Positions 43,802-52,871 of a stretch of 64,000 nt of DNA are shown here, in pieces. The translations under genes and the position numbers were made by a program. Every line of letters begins with the position of its first letter. The stretch's first letter is position 1. This DNA is from Bordetella parapertussis (GTDB lineage Bacteria > Pseudomonadota > Gammaproteobacteria > Burkholderiales > Burkholderiaceae_B): positions 1 through 64,000 of the forward strand of contig CAMDNZ010000006.1 in the NCBI GenBank assembly GCA_945903445.1, written 5' to 3'. A model generated the notes under the pieces. The model was not told the DNA's origin. It ran no database searches and was given only the letters and a program-made list of their open reading frames with translations.

Positions 43802-44902
43802 GTGACCTGGCTGTATATCTGTATTGTCGCCTTCATGGTGGGCGGGCTGATCGTGGCATCCGAGCGATGGCATGGCGCGTTCACGGGCGACAGCGACATG
43901 AGTAAGCCACAAGCCAGCCATTCGCGCGCGACGCCACGAGTGGGTGGCTTGGCCGTATTGGCCGGTACGCTCGCGGGTTTGTTGGTGCTGGGCCCCAGCA
44001 ATATGACGCTGACCTGGCTCTGGCCCGCCCTTTTTTTAGCGGCCTTGCCGGTATTCGTGGCGGGTTTGCTGGAAGACATCACTAAAGACATCGGTGCCAG
44101 CAAGCGACTTTTGGCAGCGTTCGGGTCGGCCGCTATCGCGTGGTGGTTGTTGGGCGGCGTGACGCGCGTGGGTATTCAGCCGGTGGATTGGGTGTTGTCG
44201 TATTGGCCCGTCTCGTTGTTGTTCACCATGATCGCGGTGGGGGGATGCACCCATGCGCTGAATATCGTTGATGGCATGAACGGTTTGGCCGGCATGATCG
44301 CCACGCTCATGGCCGTGTCCATTGCGCTGGTCGCCCTGCAAGTGGGCGATCAGCCGATTTTCATGATTTCTGCGGCACTGGCCTCGGCCACCCTGGGTTT
44401 CCTGGTGTGGAATTTTCCGTTCGGCCGGGTGTTTCTGGGCGATGGCGGAGCTTATTTCCTGGGCTTCATCCTGGCTGAGCTGGCCGTTCTTCTGGTGGTG
44501 CGCAACCCCTCGGTGTCGCCCTTCTACGCCTTGGCCGTATTGTTCTACCCCGTGTTCGAGACCGCGTTTTCGATCTGGCGTCGTCGTTTCAAGCGTGGCG
44601 TCCCGGTCGATCAGCCCGACGCCCTGCACTTGCACCAACTGGTGTTTCGCCGCCTGGTGCGAGTCACGTTCAGCAAAAATCGCCGGCACGCCATCCCGGC
44701 CTTATGCAACGCCTTGGCCTCGCCCTACCTCTGGGTGCTGGCCTTGATCGGTCTGGTGCCTGCCACCATCTGGTGGGACAACCCTTGGGTGTTGTGTGCG
44801 AGCCTGTGCGTGTTCGCAGGCGTATATATCTGGCTGTATTCGCGATTAGTGTCTTGGCGTCGTCCGGGGTGGTTGTTGCTGCCGTCCGTTCGAGCCGATT
44901 GA
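43802..44902 (+). CDS. WecA/WbpL-like undecaprenyl-phosphate sugar-1-phosphate transferase
   Basis: Initiating glycosyltransferase family 4 (MraY/WecA type) that loads the first HexNAc-1-phosphate on undecaprenyl phosphate at the inner membrane. 366 residues with about ten membrane helices. Catalytic-site motifs ALNIVDGMNGLAGM and GRVFLGDGGAYFLGF, the early PRVGGLAVL, and a loop with DALHLHQLVFRR, where the paired His are sugar-recognition residues of WbpL/WecA proteins. GTG start at 43802 with GAGG ten bases upstream. First gene of a nine-gene same-strand run ending at 55194. Confidence 0.9.
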   Translation: MTWLYICIVAFMVGGLIVASERWHGAFTGDSDMSKPQASHSRATPRVGGLAVLAGTLAGLLVLGPSNMTLTWLWPALFLAALPVFVAGLLEDITKDIGASKRLLAAFGSAAIAWWLLGGVTRVGIQPVDWVLSYWPVSLLFTMIAVGGCTHALNIVDGMNGLAGMIATLMAVSIALVALQVGDQPIFMISAALASATLGFLVWNFPFGRVFLGDGGAYFLGFILAELAVLLVVRNPSVSPFYALAVLFYPVFETAFSIWRRRFKRGVPVDQPDALHLHQLVFRRLVRVTFSKNRRHAIPALCNALASPYLWVLALIGLVPATIWWDNPWVLCASLCVFAGVYIWLYSRLVSWRRPGWLLLPSVRAD

Positions 44903-44996
44903 CCGTCGATCACAAGGTCTGTTGGCCGCGCGGCTCGCCTGCGGCAGCGTCAATCTCACCTTTTCCCTTATTGAGTCGCTTATGAGCAGGAGTCCT

Positions 44997-46274
44997 ATGT
45001 TGCGTATCGAAGATGTCAAACTCGCCGTTGTAGGCCTGGGGTATGTGGGCTTGCCGCTGGCCGTCGAGTTCGGCAAGCAGCGTTCGATTATCGGTTTCGA
45101 TATCAGCACCCGCCGTATCGATGCGCTGAAAGCCGGGCGCGATCACACCCTCGAAGTCGACGCCGCCGAACTGCACGAAGCGCGCCATCTGCGCTATAGC
45201 TACGAGCATGCCGATCTGGCCGACGCCAACGTCTACATTGTGACGGTACCCACGCCGATCGACGACTACAAACGTCCCGATCTGACCCCGCTGATCAAAG
45301 CCAGCGAAACGATCGGCGCAGTGCTCAAGCGCGGCGACATCGTCATTTACGAATCCACCGTCTATCCTGGCGCGACCGAAGAAGATTGCGTGCCGGTGCT
45401 CGAACGGGTGTCCGGCCTGAAATTCAACGAAGATTTCTATGCGGGCTATAGCCCCGAGCGCATCAATCCGGGCGACAAGGTGCATCGCGTCAGCACCATC
45501 AAGAAGGTGACGTCCGGTTCGACGCCCGAGGTGGCCGATCTGGTTGATGCCATCTACGGTCAGATCATCACGGCTGGTACGCATAAGGCTGCCAGCATCC
45601 GCGTCGCCGAAGCTGCCAAGGTGATCGAAAACACCCAGCGCGACGTCAACATCGCCTTGATCAACGAACTGGCGCTGATATTCAACAAGATGGGCATCGA
45701 TACCGAAGCGGTATTGCAGGCCGCCGGCACCAAGTGGAATTTTCTGCATTTCCGGCCCGGCTTGGTCGGCGGGCATTGCATCGGCGTCGATCCCTACTAT
45801 CTGACACATAAGGCGCAGGCCATCGGCTATCACCCGGAAATCATTCTGGCCGGACGCCGCCTGAACGACTCGATGGGCGGCTACGTGGTCTCGCAGCTGG
45901 TGAAATGCATGACCAAGAAACGCATTCACGTGCAAGGCGCACGCGTGTTGCTGATGGGTCTGGCGTTCAAGGAAAACTGCCCCGATCTGCGCAACACGCG
46001 GATCGTCGATATCGTACGCGAACTGGGCGAATACAACGTCGATGTCGATGTCTACGATCCGTGGGTCGATTCGGACGAAGCCATGCACGAGTACGGTTTC
46101 GGCACGGTGTCGCAGCCGAAGCCGGGCGCTTACGACGCCGTGATTCTGGCAGTGGCGCATCATCAATTCGTCGACATGGGTGCCCAGCGCATCCGCGCCT
46201 ATGGCAAACCCAATAGCGTGGTCTACGATCTAAAGTATGTCTTGAAGTCGGAAGAATCCGATTTGCGTCTTTAA
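44997..46274 (+). CDS. tviB: UDP-N-acetyl-D-galactosamine dehydrogenase (WbpO/TviB-like)
   Basis: NAD-dependent four-electron dehydrogenase oxidising UDP-GalNAc (or UDP-GlcNAc) to the uronic acid. 425 residues: Rossmann motif VVGLGYVGLPLAVEFGK, SGSTPEVADLVD, the catalytic Cys in RPGLVGGHCIGVDPYYLTHK, and the C-terminal FKENCPDLRNTRIVDIV. AGGAG lies four bases before ATG 44997; start codons upstream in frame have no such site. The following gene is the matching 4-epimerase, so UDP-GalNAcA is the expected product, as in Salmonella Vi antigen and Pseudomonas O6. Confidence 0.92.
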   Translation: MLRIEDVKLAVVGLGYVGLPLAVEFGKQRSIIGFDISTRRIDALKAGRDHTLEVDAAELHEARHLRYSYEHADLADANVYIVTVPTPIDDYKRPDLTPLIKASETIGAVLKRGDIVIYESTVYPGATEEDCVPVLERVSGLKFNEDFYAGYSPERINPGDKVHRVSTIKKVTSGSTPEVADLVDAIYGQIITAGTHKAASIRVAEAAKVIENTQRDVNIALINELALIFNKMGIDTEAVLQAAGTKWNFLHFRPGLVGGHCIGVDPYYLTHKAQAIGYHPEIILAGRRLNDSMGGYVVSQLVKCMTKKRIHVQGARVLLMGLAFKENCPDLRNTRIVDIVRELGEYNVDVDVYDPWVDSDEAMHEYGFGTVSQPKPGAYDAVILAVAHHQFVDMGAQRIRAYGKPNSVVYDLKYVLKSEESDLRL

Positions 46275-46289
46275 TCTTTGGGAGTCACC

Positions 46290-47315
46290 ATGAGCCAACG
46301 CTACGAACAGATCACGCAAGACCTGCAACGCGAGCCTCGGACCTGGCTGGTAACCGGATGCGCCGGGTTCATCGGTTCGAATTTACTGGAAGCGCTGTTG
46401 AAGCTGGATCAGAAGGTCGTGGGTCTGGATAATTTCGCGACCGGCTACGCCCGCAACCTGGATGAAGTTCAGGAGTTGGTGAGCGCGGAACAGTGGGCCC
46501 GTTTTCGTTTCGTCGAGGGCGATATTCGGGACGCGCCGACCTGCGCGTCGGTGTGCGAAGGTGTCGATTTTGTGTTGCATCAAGCTGCATTGGGCTCGGT
46601 GCCGCGCTCGCTCAAAGACCCGGCCACCACCAACGCCGTCAACATCGATGGATTCTTGAACGTGCTGGTCGCGGCGCGCGATGCGCAAGTGAAGTCTTTC
46701 GTCTATGCAGCGTCCAGTTCGACGTATGGCGATCATCCCGACCTGCCTAAGCAGGAGGACAAGATCGGCAAACCCTTGTCGCCTTATGCCGTCACGAAAT
46801 TCGTCAATGAACTGTACGGCGATGTGTTCGCGCGTGCTTATGGCTTTGGCAGTGTGGGCCTGCGTTATTTCAATGTGTTCGGTCCGCGCCAAGATCCCGA
46901 CGGTGCGTACGCCGCCGTGATCCCGAAGTGGATTGCCGCAATGATCAAGAACGAAGATGTTCAGGTCAATGGCGACGGTGAAACCAGCCGCGACTTTTGC
47001 TTCGTGCAAAACGCCGTGCAGGCCAATATCCTGGCCGCCTTGTCGCAGCCCGAGGGCCAAAGCCAGGTCTACAACGTGGCTGTAAACGCACGCACCAGCT
47101 TGAACGAACTGTTCGACCACTTGGCCAGCCAGTTGGGCAAGCATGGCGTGCATTACGAAAAACGTCCGGTGTATCGCGATTTCCGCCCAGGCGATGTGCG
47201 TCATTCGCAGGCCGATATCAGCAAGGCCAGCGCCAACCTGGGCTATCAGCCGGGTCACGATATCTTGCAGGGCCTGGAAGTCGCCATGCCATGGTACACG
47301 CAATTCCTGCGCTGA
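46290..47315 (+). CDS. wbpP: UDP-N-acetylglucosamine 4-epimerase (WbpP/TviC-like)
   Basis: Short-chain dehydrogenase/reductase that interconverts UDP-GlcNAc and UDP-GalNAc. 341 residues: WLVTGCAGFIGSNLLEALL (NAD-binding), GDIRD, HQAALGSVPRSLKDP (typical of the WbpP group), catalytic SSSTYGDHPDLPK with YAVTK. GGGAG precedes ATG 46290, 15 bp after the dehydrogenase stop. It supplies UDP-GalNAc to the dehydrogenase and perhaps directly to the glycosyltransferases. Confidence 0.93.
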   Translation: MSQRYEQITQDLQREPRTWLVTGCAGFIGSNLLEALLKLDQKVVGLDNFATGYARNLDEVQELVSAEQWARFRFVEGDIRDAPTCASVCEGVDFVLHQAALGSVPRSLKDPATTNAVNIDGFLNVLVAARDAQVKSFVYAASSSTYGDHPDLPKQEDKIGKPLSPYAVTKFVNELYGDVFARAYGFGSVGLRYFNVFGPRQDPDGAYAAVIPKWIAAMIKNEDVQVNGDGETSRDFCFVQNAVQANILAALSQPEGQSQVYNVAVNARTSLNELFDHLASQLGKHGVHYEKRPVYRDFRPGDVRHSQADISKASANLGYQPGHDILQGLEVAMPWYTQFLR

Positions 47316-47316
47316 T

Positions 47317-48684
47317 TTGAAAACGCTGCGCGCCCGCCTCGCCCGTCTCGACCCGGACCATAAGCGCATTTTCAACGGCGCGGTCCGGGTGGCCTTGTTT
47401 CTGGTGCTGGGCAAGGTGGCGGGCGCCGTCAAGGAGATGGCGGTCGCCTATCGCTATGGCATCAGCGACGAGGTCGATGCCTATCAATTCACCTTGACCA
47501 TGGCGACGTGGTTGCCGGTCACCATTGTCGGTGTTCTGTCGGTGGTGTTGATTCCGGTGCTGGTGCGTCTGCGTCGCGGCGAATCCGAGGGTCGTACCCG
47601 CTTCCTGCGCGAATTGCACGGCATGATCGGCGTGATCGCCGTGCTGTTGGCGGCCCTAACCTGGGCGACGTTGCCCTGGGTGGTCGATGGCCTGGGGCGG
47701 GGCTTGTCGATACACGTGCGTGAGATGACCGGTCTGCTGGTCTACGCCTTTGCCCCGATCTCCGCCTTGATGTTGATTGCCGGTCTAGCGGCTGCGCGCC
47801 TGCGCGCCCGTGAGCGCCACGTCAACACCTTGCTCGATAGCGTTCCGGCGATATCGACCTTGGGGTGGGTGTTGCTGGCCAGTGCCGACCCGGGGGTCGG
47901 ACCCTTGGCATGGGGCAGCCTGTTGGGTTATCTGGTGCAGACGCTGTGGCTGCTGTGGCTGGCTCGCCGCGCCGATTTCAACCTATGGGGTGCGCCGCTG
48001 CTGTCGGCGCGCTCGCCTCACTGGCCGGAATTGGTGCGCGCAGCGGGCGTCATGCTGGTGGGCCAGGTTGCCATGAGTTTCGTTGGTCCATTGGATCAAT
48101 ATGCGGCGGCCAACCTGGGCAGTAACGCCAACGCCACGTTGGGTTATGCGGCGCGCCTGCTGTCGCTGGTGCTGGGTATCGGCGCGGTATCGGTGGGTCG
48201 TGCCGCACTGCCGGTGCTGGCCGACGTGCAGGCGCGTGGCGACGGCGCACAAGCACGCGTCATGGCATTGAAGTGGTCGATGGGCATGCTGGTGTCGGGT
48301 GCGGGTACGGTTGCCGCAGGCTGGCTGCTGGCCCCCTGGGGGGTGGCCTTGTTGTTCGAGCGCGGCGCGTTCACGGCCGAAGACACGCAGGCCGTGGCCG
48401 ACGTGTTCCGTTTCGGACTGCTGCAACTGCCGTTTTATTTCGGGGTGTTGATTCTCGTGCAACTGTTGGCCAGCCAGAACCGCTATCGCGTCATGGCCGC
48501 TATCGCCGTCGCGAACTTTGCGTTGAAGGCCGTGCTGAACCAGTATTTCGCGCCCGAAATGGGCGTGGCGGGCATCATGTTGGCCACCAGTTGTATGTAT
48601 GCCCTGTCGTATTTTTGTTATTTCCTGGTCGCCTTGCGCCCCGCGCCCTTGCAAGCGCGTTCGGCCAGTGGGGAGCGCGCATGA
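47317..48684 (+). CDS. MVF-family (MurJ/Wzx-like) lipid-linked oligosaccharide flippase
   Basis: 455-residue integral membrane protein with 12-14 predicted helices. The N-terminal pattern GKVAGAVKEMAVAYRYGISD followed by EVDAYQF matches the conserved start of MurJ/MviN transporters. GPLDQYAAANLGSNANATLG lies in the middle. Within a glycan cluster it most likely flips the completed undecaprenyl-PP-oligosaccharide, taking the place of Wzx. Start is a TTG one base after the epimerase stop with no Shine-Dalgarno sequence, so translation is probably coupled. A cell-wall MurJ role is less likely in this setting. Confidence 0.85.
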   Translation: MKTLRARLARLDPDHKRIFNGAVRVALFLVLGKVAGAVKEMAVAYRYGISDEVDAYQFTLTMATWLPVTIVGVLSVVLIPVLVRLRRGESEGRTRFLRELHGMIGVIAVLLAALTWATLPWVVDGLGRGLSIHVREMTGLLVYAFAPISALMLIAGLAAARLRARERHVNTLLDSVPAISTLGWVLLASADPGVGPLAWGSLLGYLVQTLWLLWLARRADFNLWGAPLLSARSPHWPELVRAAGVMLVGQVAMSFVGPLDQYAAANLGSNANATLGYAARLLSLVLGIGAVSVGRAALPVLADVQARGDGAQARVMALKWSMGMLVSGAGTVAAGWLLAPWGVALLFERGAFTAEDTQAVADVFRFGLLQLPFYFGVLILVQLLASQNRYRVMAAIAVANFALKAVLNQYFAPEMGVAGIMLATSCMYALSYFCYFLVALRPAPLQARSASGERA

Positions 48685-49823
48685 GTCGCCCGTCCTTGCG
48701 CATCGCCGTGTTCATTCATTCCTTGCATGCCGGTGGGGCCGAGCGCGTGGCCGCAGAGCTGTCCTCGCACTGGGCACGTGCAGGCCATGAGGTGTGCCTG
48801 ATTACGCAGTCCGAGGGACGCGACGTATATCCGTTGCACGGTGGCGTCATGCGTCGCAGTTTGGGAACCGCCGGAGCATCGGGCGGCGGATGGCGGGGCG
48901 TGGTCGCCAATCTGCGGCGCTTGTATGCCCTGCGCCATGCCTTGCGCAAGTTCGAACCCGATGTGGTGTTGGGCATGATGACTACCTCTTCCGTGTTGGC
49001 CGTTCTGGCCGCGCGGGGCTTACCGTGCCAGGTCATCGCCACCGAGCATACGCATCCGCCGTCGCAATCCTTATCGCGCCTGTGGCTGGCATTGAGGCGG
49101 TTTGCCTATCCTAAGGCGGCACGGGTCGTTGCGTTGACGCAGGGCACCGCCGATTGGCTGGCCGATCACGTACCCGGCAGTCGCCTGGATGTGATTCCCA
49201 ATCCGGTGCAATGGCCACTGGCTACGAGCGAACCAGTGCGTATGCCGCTCAACGAGGCGGGTAAGCACTACGTGTTGGCCGTTGGCCGGCTCCATCCGGA
49301 CAAGGGCTTCGATGTGTTGATCGCGGCGTACGCGCAGATCGCACGGGATTATCCCGATTGGGATCTGATCGTCTTGGGCGAGGGACCGTTGCGCGAAGCC
49401 TTGACGCGCCAGATCGAGGACGCCGCTTTGTCTGGCCGGGTGCATTTGCCGGGACGCGCAGGCAACGTGGCGCAGTGGTACGCTGGCGCGCACATTTACG
49501 TTCTCAGTTCCCGGGTGGAAGGTTTGTCGAATACTTTGCTGGAAGCCATGGCGAGCGGCCTGCCCCCGGTCGCCTTCGATTGCGATACCGGACCACGCGA
49601 AATCGTGCGCGATGGTCACGATGGGCGTTTGGTGCGTCCTGCGGGCGATGCGGGCGCGTTGGCGGCGGCGTTGCGCGAAGCGATCGACCAGCCCGCGTTG
49701 CGCAAGCGGTGGGGTCAGGTTGCGGTGTCCGTGCGCGAGCGCTTCTCGCCCGCCGCCGTGTTAGCGCGTTGGGACCAGGTGTTTGCCCAGACGCAAGACG
49801 AGAACCACCAGGGAGAGCCTTGA
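48681..49823 (+). CDS. Glycosyltransferase family 4 (first of four)
   Basis: 380-residue GT-B retaining glycosyltransferase, cytoplasmic and membrane-associated. The N-terminal glycine-rich loop SLHAGGAERVAAELSSHW is shared with two other GTs in the cluster. The C-terminal nucleotide-sugar site has VGRLHPDKGFDVLI and the E-x7-E motif in SRVEGLSNTLLEAMASGLP. The ATG overlaps the flippase stop by four bases, with GGGAG upstream. Similar to PglJ/PglH-type GalNAc transferases in general pattern; donor sugar cannot be assigned. Confidence 0.9.
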   Translation: MSRPSLRIAVFIHSLHAGGAERVAAELSSHWARAGHEVCLITQSEGRDVYPLHGGVMRRSLGTAGASGGGWRGVVANLRRLYALRHALRKFEPDVVLGMMTTSSVLAVLAARGLPCQVIATEHTHPPSQSLSRLWLALRRFAYPKAARVVALTQGTADWLADHVPGSRLDVIPNPVQWPLATSEPVRMPLNEAGKHYVLAVGRLHPDKGFDVLIAAYAQIARDYPDWDLIVLGEGPLREALTRQIEDAALSGRVHLPGRAGNVAQWYAGAHIYVLSSRVEGLSNTLLEAMASGLPPVAFDCDTGPREIVRDGHDGRLVRPAGDAGALAAALREAIDQPALRKRWGQVAVSVRERFSPAAVLARWDQVFAQTQDENHQGEP

Positions 49824-49824
49824 C

Positions 49825-51738
49825 GTGTGTGGCATCGCTGGAATCTGGGGACCGCTTGCCGATAAGCGCGGCGCGCTGACCGAAAGCTGTAAACGTATCG
49901 CTCATCGCGGGCCCGACAGTCAGGGTATGTGGGACGACGCACAGGCCGGGTTGATGCTGGCCCATGTGCGGCTGGCCATCATTGACTTGAGCGCGGCGGG
50001 GCATCAGCCGATGGTCTCGGCCTGCGGACGCTATGTGTTGGTGCTGAACGGCGAAATCTACAATCATGTCTTGCTGCGCACCCGCTTGGAGCAAGCGGGT
50101 CGAGCGCCCGATTGGCGCGGACACTCCGACACCGAAAGCGTGCTGGCCAGCTTCGCCGAGTGGGGTGTCGAGGCAACCCTGCGAGCCTGCGTGGGCATGT
50201 TCGCGCTGGCTTTATGGGATCGCGAGGCTCGCACGGTCACGCTGGCTCGCGACCGTATGGGCGAAAAGCCCTTGTACTACGGCTATAGCGGCGCCGACTT
50301 CGTGTTCGCGTCGGAGTTGAAAGCGCTTACGTCCATTCCCGGCTTCGGTGCCACGCTCAGTCGCGAGGCGCTGACGCTGTTCATGCGGCACAACTACATT
50401 CCCGCACCGTGGAGCATTTACGAGGGGGTTTGCAAGCTGCCGCCCGGCACGTATCTGAGGCTTGACGAGGCGGCACAGCGTCAGCGGAACATGCCCGAGC
50501 CGCAGGCGTATTGGTCGGCCATCGACACCGCCGACCGTGCGGCTGCGCATGCGCTCCAATTCGGATCCGATGTCGAGGCCACCGATGCACTGGAAGCGGT
50601 ATTGAGCGAAGCCGTCGCTGGACAGATGCTGTCGGATGTGAGCCTGGGCGCGTTTCTGTCGGGCGGCATCGATTCGTCGACCATCGTGGCCTTGATGCAG
50701 AAGCAAAGTACCCGGCCCGTGCGCACCTTCGCCATTGGCTTTCACGAGAAGCGCTACAACGAGGCCGAGCATGCGAAGGCCGTTGCGTGTCACCTGGGCA
50801 CCGATCACACCGAGTTGTACGTGACGCCTCAGGATGCCTTGGACATGGTGCCCCGCCTGGCCGATATGTACGACGAGCCCTTTGCTGACTCATCACAGAT
50901 TCCTACCGCGTTGGTCACTCGCATGGCGCGTCAACACGTGACGGTCGCCTTGTCGGGCGACGGCGGCGACGAGCTGTTCGGCGGCTATTCGCGCTACTTG
51001 CGAGTACGCCGTTGGTGGGCACAGTTCGGTCGAATTCCCCGGGCGGTGCGCACCCCGCTGGGGATCGCGTTGTCGGTCTCCTCACATCTGCCCGGACGCG
51101 GTGCGTGGCGGGGCAAGGTCGGCAAGATGGGGGGGATGCTGCGCGCCCGCACCCACGGCGACTTCTACCGGCATTTCGTGTCCTATTGGCACGATCCGGC
51201 GTCGGTCGTGGTGGGAGGCACGCAGCCACCCACGCCGTTCTCGCAAACGATGCAGGGCTCGACGCTGGACGCCATGATGAAGCTGGATGCCATCACCTAT
51301 TTGCCGGACGACATTCTGGTGAAGGTCGATCGCGCCGCCATGGCAGTCAGTCTGGAGACCCGCGTGCCCTTGTTGGATCACCGCGTCTACGAATTCGCCT
51401 GGGGCCTGCCCGAGCACTACAAGCTGCGCGGCAACACCGGCAAATGGCTGCTGCGCCAGGTTTTGCACCGCCATGTGCCGCGCGAACTGGTCGAACGCCC
51501 CAAGCGCGGCTTTGCGGTGCCGCTGGCCGAGTGGCTGCGCGGGCCCTTGCGCGAATGGGCCGACGCTCTGTTGGACGAGTCGCGTCTGCGGCAGCAGGGC
51601 TTGTTCCAGCCCGAACCCATCGTGCGCAAGTGGCGCGAGCATGTCAGCGGCCATCGCAACTGGGCGAGTCACTTGTGGGGCGTGCTGATGACTCAGGCGT
51701 GGCTGGATCGCTACCACGACGGTGGAGGACAGCGATGA
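49825..51738 (+). CDS. asnB: Asparagine-synthase-like amidotransferase (glutamine-hydrolysing)
   Basis: 637-residue AsnB-family protein. The class II glutaminase domain begins with the nucleophile Cys2 (MCGIAGIWGPL) and carries AHRGPDSQG and LVLNGEIYNH. The synthetase domain has the PP-loop FLSGGIDSSTIVAL and SGDGGDELFGGYSRYLR. The GTG at 49825 is required to expose Cys2, with GGGAG nine bases upstream. All key residues are intact. In sugar clusters making GalNAcA, such proteins (WbpS in Pseudomonas O6) are thought to convert the uronic acid to its amide; that is the likeliest role here rather than free asparagine synthesis. Confidence 0.9.
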   Translation: MCGIAGIWGPLADKRGALTESCKRIAHRGPDSQGMWDDAQAGLMLAHVRLAIIDLSAAGHQPMVSACGRYVLVLNGEIYNHVLLRTRLEQAGRAPDWRGHSDTESVLASFAEWGVEATLRACVGMFALALWDREARTVTLARDRMGEKPLYYGYSGADFVFASELKALTSIPGFGATLSREALTLFMRHNYIPAPWSIYEGVCKLPPGTYLRLDEAAQRQRNMPEPQAYWSAIDTADRAAAHALQFGSDVEATDALEAVLSEAVAGQMLSDVSLGAFLSGGIDSSTIVALMQKQSTRPVRTFAIGFHEKRYNEAEHAKAVACHLGTDHTELYVTPQDALDMVPRLADMYDEPFADSSQIPTALVTRMARQHVTVALSGDGGDELFGGYSRYLRVRRWWAQFGRIPRAVRTPLGIALSVSSHLPGRGAWRGKVGKMGGMLRARTHGDFYRHFVSYWHDPASVVVGGTQPPTPFSQTMQGSTLDAMMKLDAITYLPDDILVKVDRAAMAVSLETRVPLLDHRVYEFAWGLPEHYKLRGNTGKWLLRQVLHRHVPRELVERPKRGFAVPLAEWLRGPLREWADALLDESRLRQQGLFQPEPIVRKWREHVSGHRNWASHLWGVLMTQAWLDRYHDGGGQR

Positions 51739-52871
51739 AGATATTGATGCTGGTGAGTTCCATGCACGCGGGCGGGGCCGAACGCGTGGCTGCGACCCTG
51801 GTCAACGCATGGTCGGCCCGTGGCGACCGGGTCACCTTGGTGCCGACGTATTCGGCGAAGGGCGAGTGCTTCTATCCGATCGCCGACGAGGTCGAGATGG
51901 TGTGGTTGGCCGATTACGCAGGTACCCGTGCCAAGAGTCTGCTGGGCATGGGCCGCCGTCTTGCCGCTTTGCGCCGCTTGATCGACGAAGTCCAACCCGA
52001 TGTGGTGGTGTCGTTTCTGACACACGTCAACGTGGCGGCCATACTGGCTACCTGGGGTACGCGCATTTCGGTGATCGTGTGCGAACGCACCAACCCGGCA
52101 GCGTCGCGCACCGCGAGCAAGCCCTGGCAAGTGCTGCGGCGTTGGCTGTATCCGCACGCCGACATGGTGACCGTGCAAGCCGACGCGACCGTCGCGCCGT
52201 TCGCTCGCATGGTGCCTGGCATCAAGCGGCTGGCGGTCATTCCCAACCCGCTGCCGGCCGCCCTGGTCGAGGATCCGCCCGACGGTACGGGTGCCCTGGC
52301 ACGCGACTTGGGGCGCAAGCGTCTGGTGGCGATGGGAAGATTGGTGCCCGAGAAGCAGTTCGATGTGCTGATCGACGCATTTGCGAAGCAGGCCGAGCAT
52401 TATCCAGCGTGGGATCTGTGGATTTGGGGCGAAGGGCCCGAACGCGAGGCCCTGACCGATCGCATCGCCTTGAGTGGTTTCCAAGACCGCATACAATTGC
52501 CGGGCAAGACGTCTTCCCCCTGGGACGAGCTGGCATGCGGGCAAGCGTTCGTGCTCAGTAGCGCCGTCGAGGGTTTTCCGAACGTGCTGCTGGAAGCCAT
52601 GGCACTGGGCTTGCCGTGTGCGGCGTTCGACTGCCCCAGCGGGCCGCGCGAGATGACGAGCGACGGTCGCGACGGTTTGTTGGTGCCCGATGGCGATGGC
52701 GAGGCTTTGGCCGATGCCCTGGCGCGCATGATGAGCGATGCCGCCTTGCGCGCCGATCTGGGCCAGCGCGCCGCCGATGCCGTGCGTCGTCGTTATGCTT
52801 TACCCGCCGTGTTGGCACAGTGGGACAACCTGTTCGAACAAGTCGGCTTGAAAAGCCAAGGAACGTCATGA
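51735..52871 (+). CDS. Glycosyltransferase family 4 (second of four)
   Basis: 378-residue GT4 enzyme. The N-terminal loop SSMHAGGAERVAATLVNAWS closely resembles the first GT of the cluster. AMGRLVPEKQFDVLIDAFAK and SSAVEGFPNVLLEAMALGLP mark the donor domain. GGAGG six bases before the ATG, which overlaps the amidotransferase stop by four bases. The likeness of GTs one and two suggests duplication and a similar linkage or sugar (for example successive HexNAc/HexNAcA residues); this is inference. Confidence 0.9.
   Translation: MKILMLVSSMHAGGAERVAATLVNAWSARGDRVTLVPTYSAKGECFYPIADEVEMVWLADYAGTRAKSLLGMGRRLAALRRLIDEVQPDVVVSFLTHVNVAAILATWGTRISVIVCERTNPAASRTASKPWQVLRRWLYPHADMVTVQADATVAPFARMVPGIKRLAVIPNPLPAALVEDPPDGTGALARDLGRKRLVAMGRLVPEKQFDVLIDAFAKQAEHYPAWDLWIWGEGPEREALTDRIALSGFQDRIQLPGKTSSPWDELACGQAFVLSSAVEGFPNVLLEAMALGLPCAAFDCPSGPREMTSDGRDGLLVPDGDGEALADALARMMSDAALRADLGQRAADAVRRRYALPAVLAQWDNLFEQVGLKSQGTS

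Noticed and set aside
43611..43805. 64-codon frame ending over the start of the WecA-like gene
   Set aside because: TTG start without a ribosome-binding site and no recognisable sequence; noted only as a possible coupling leader.
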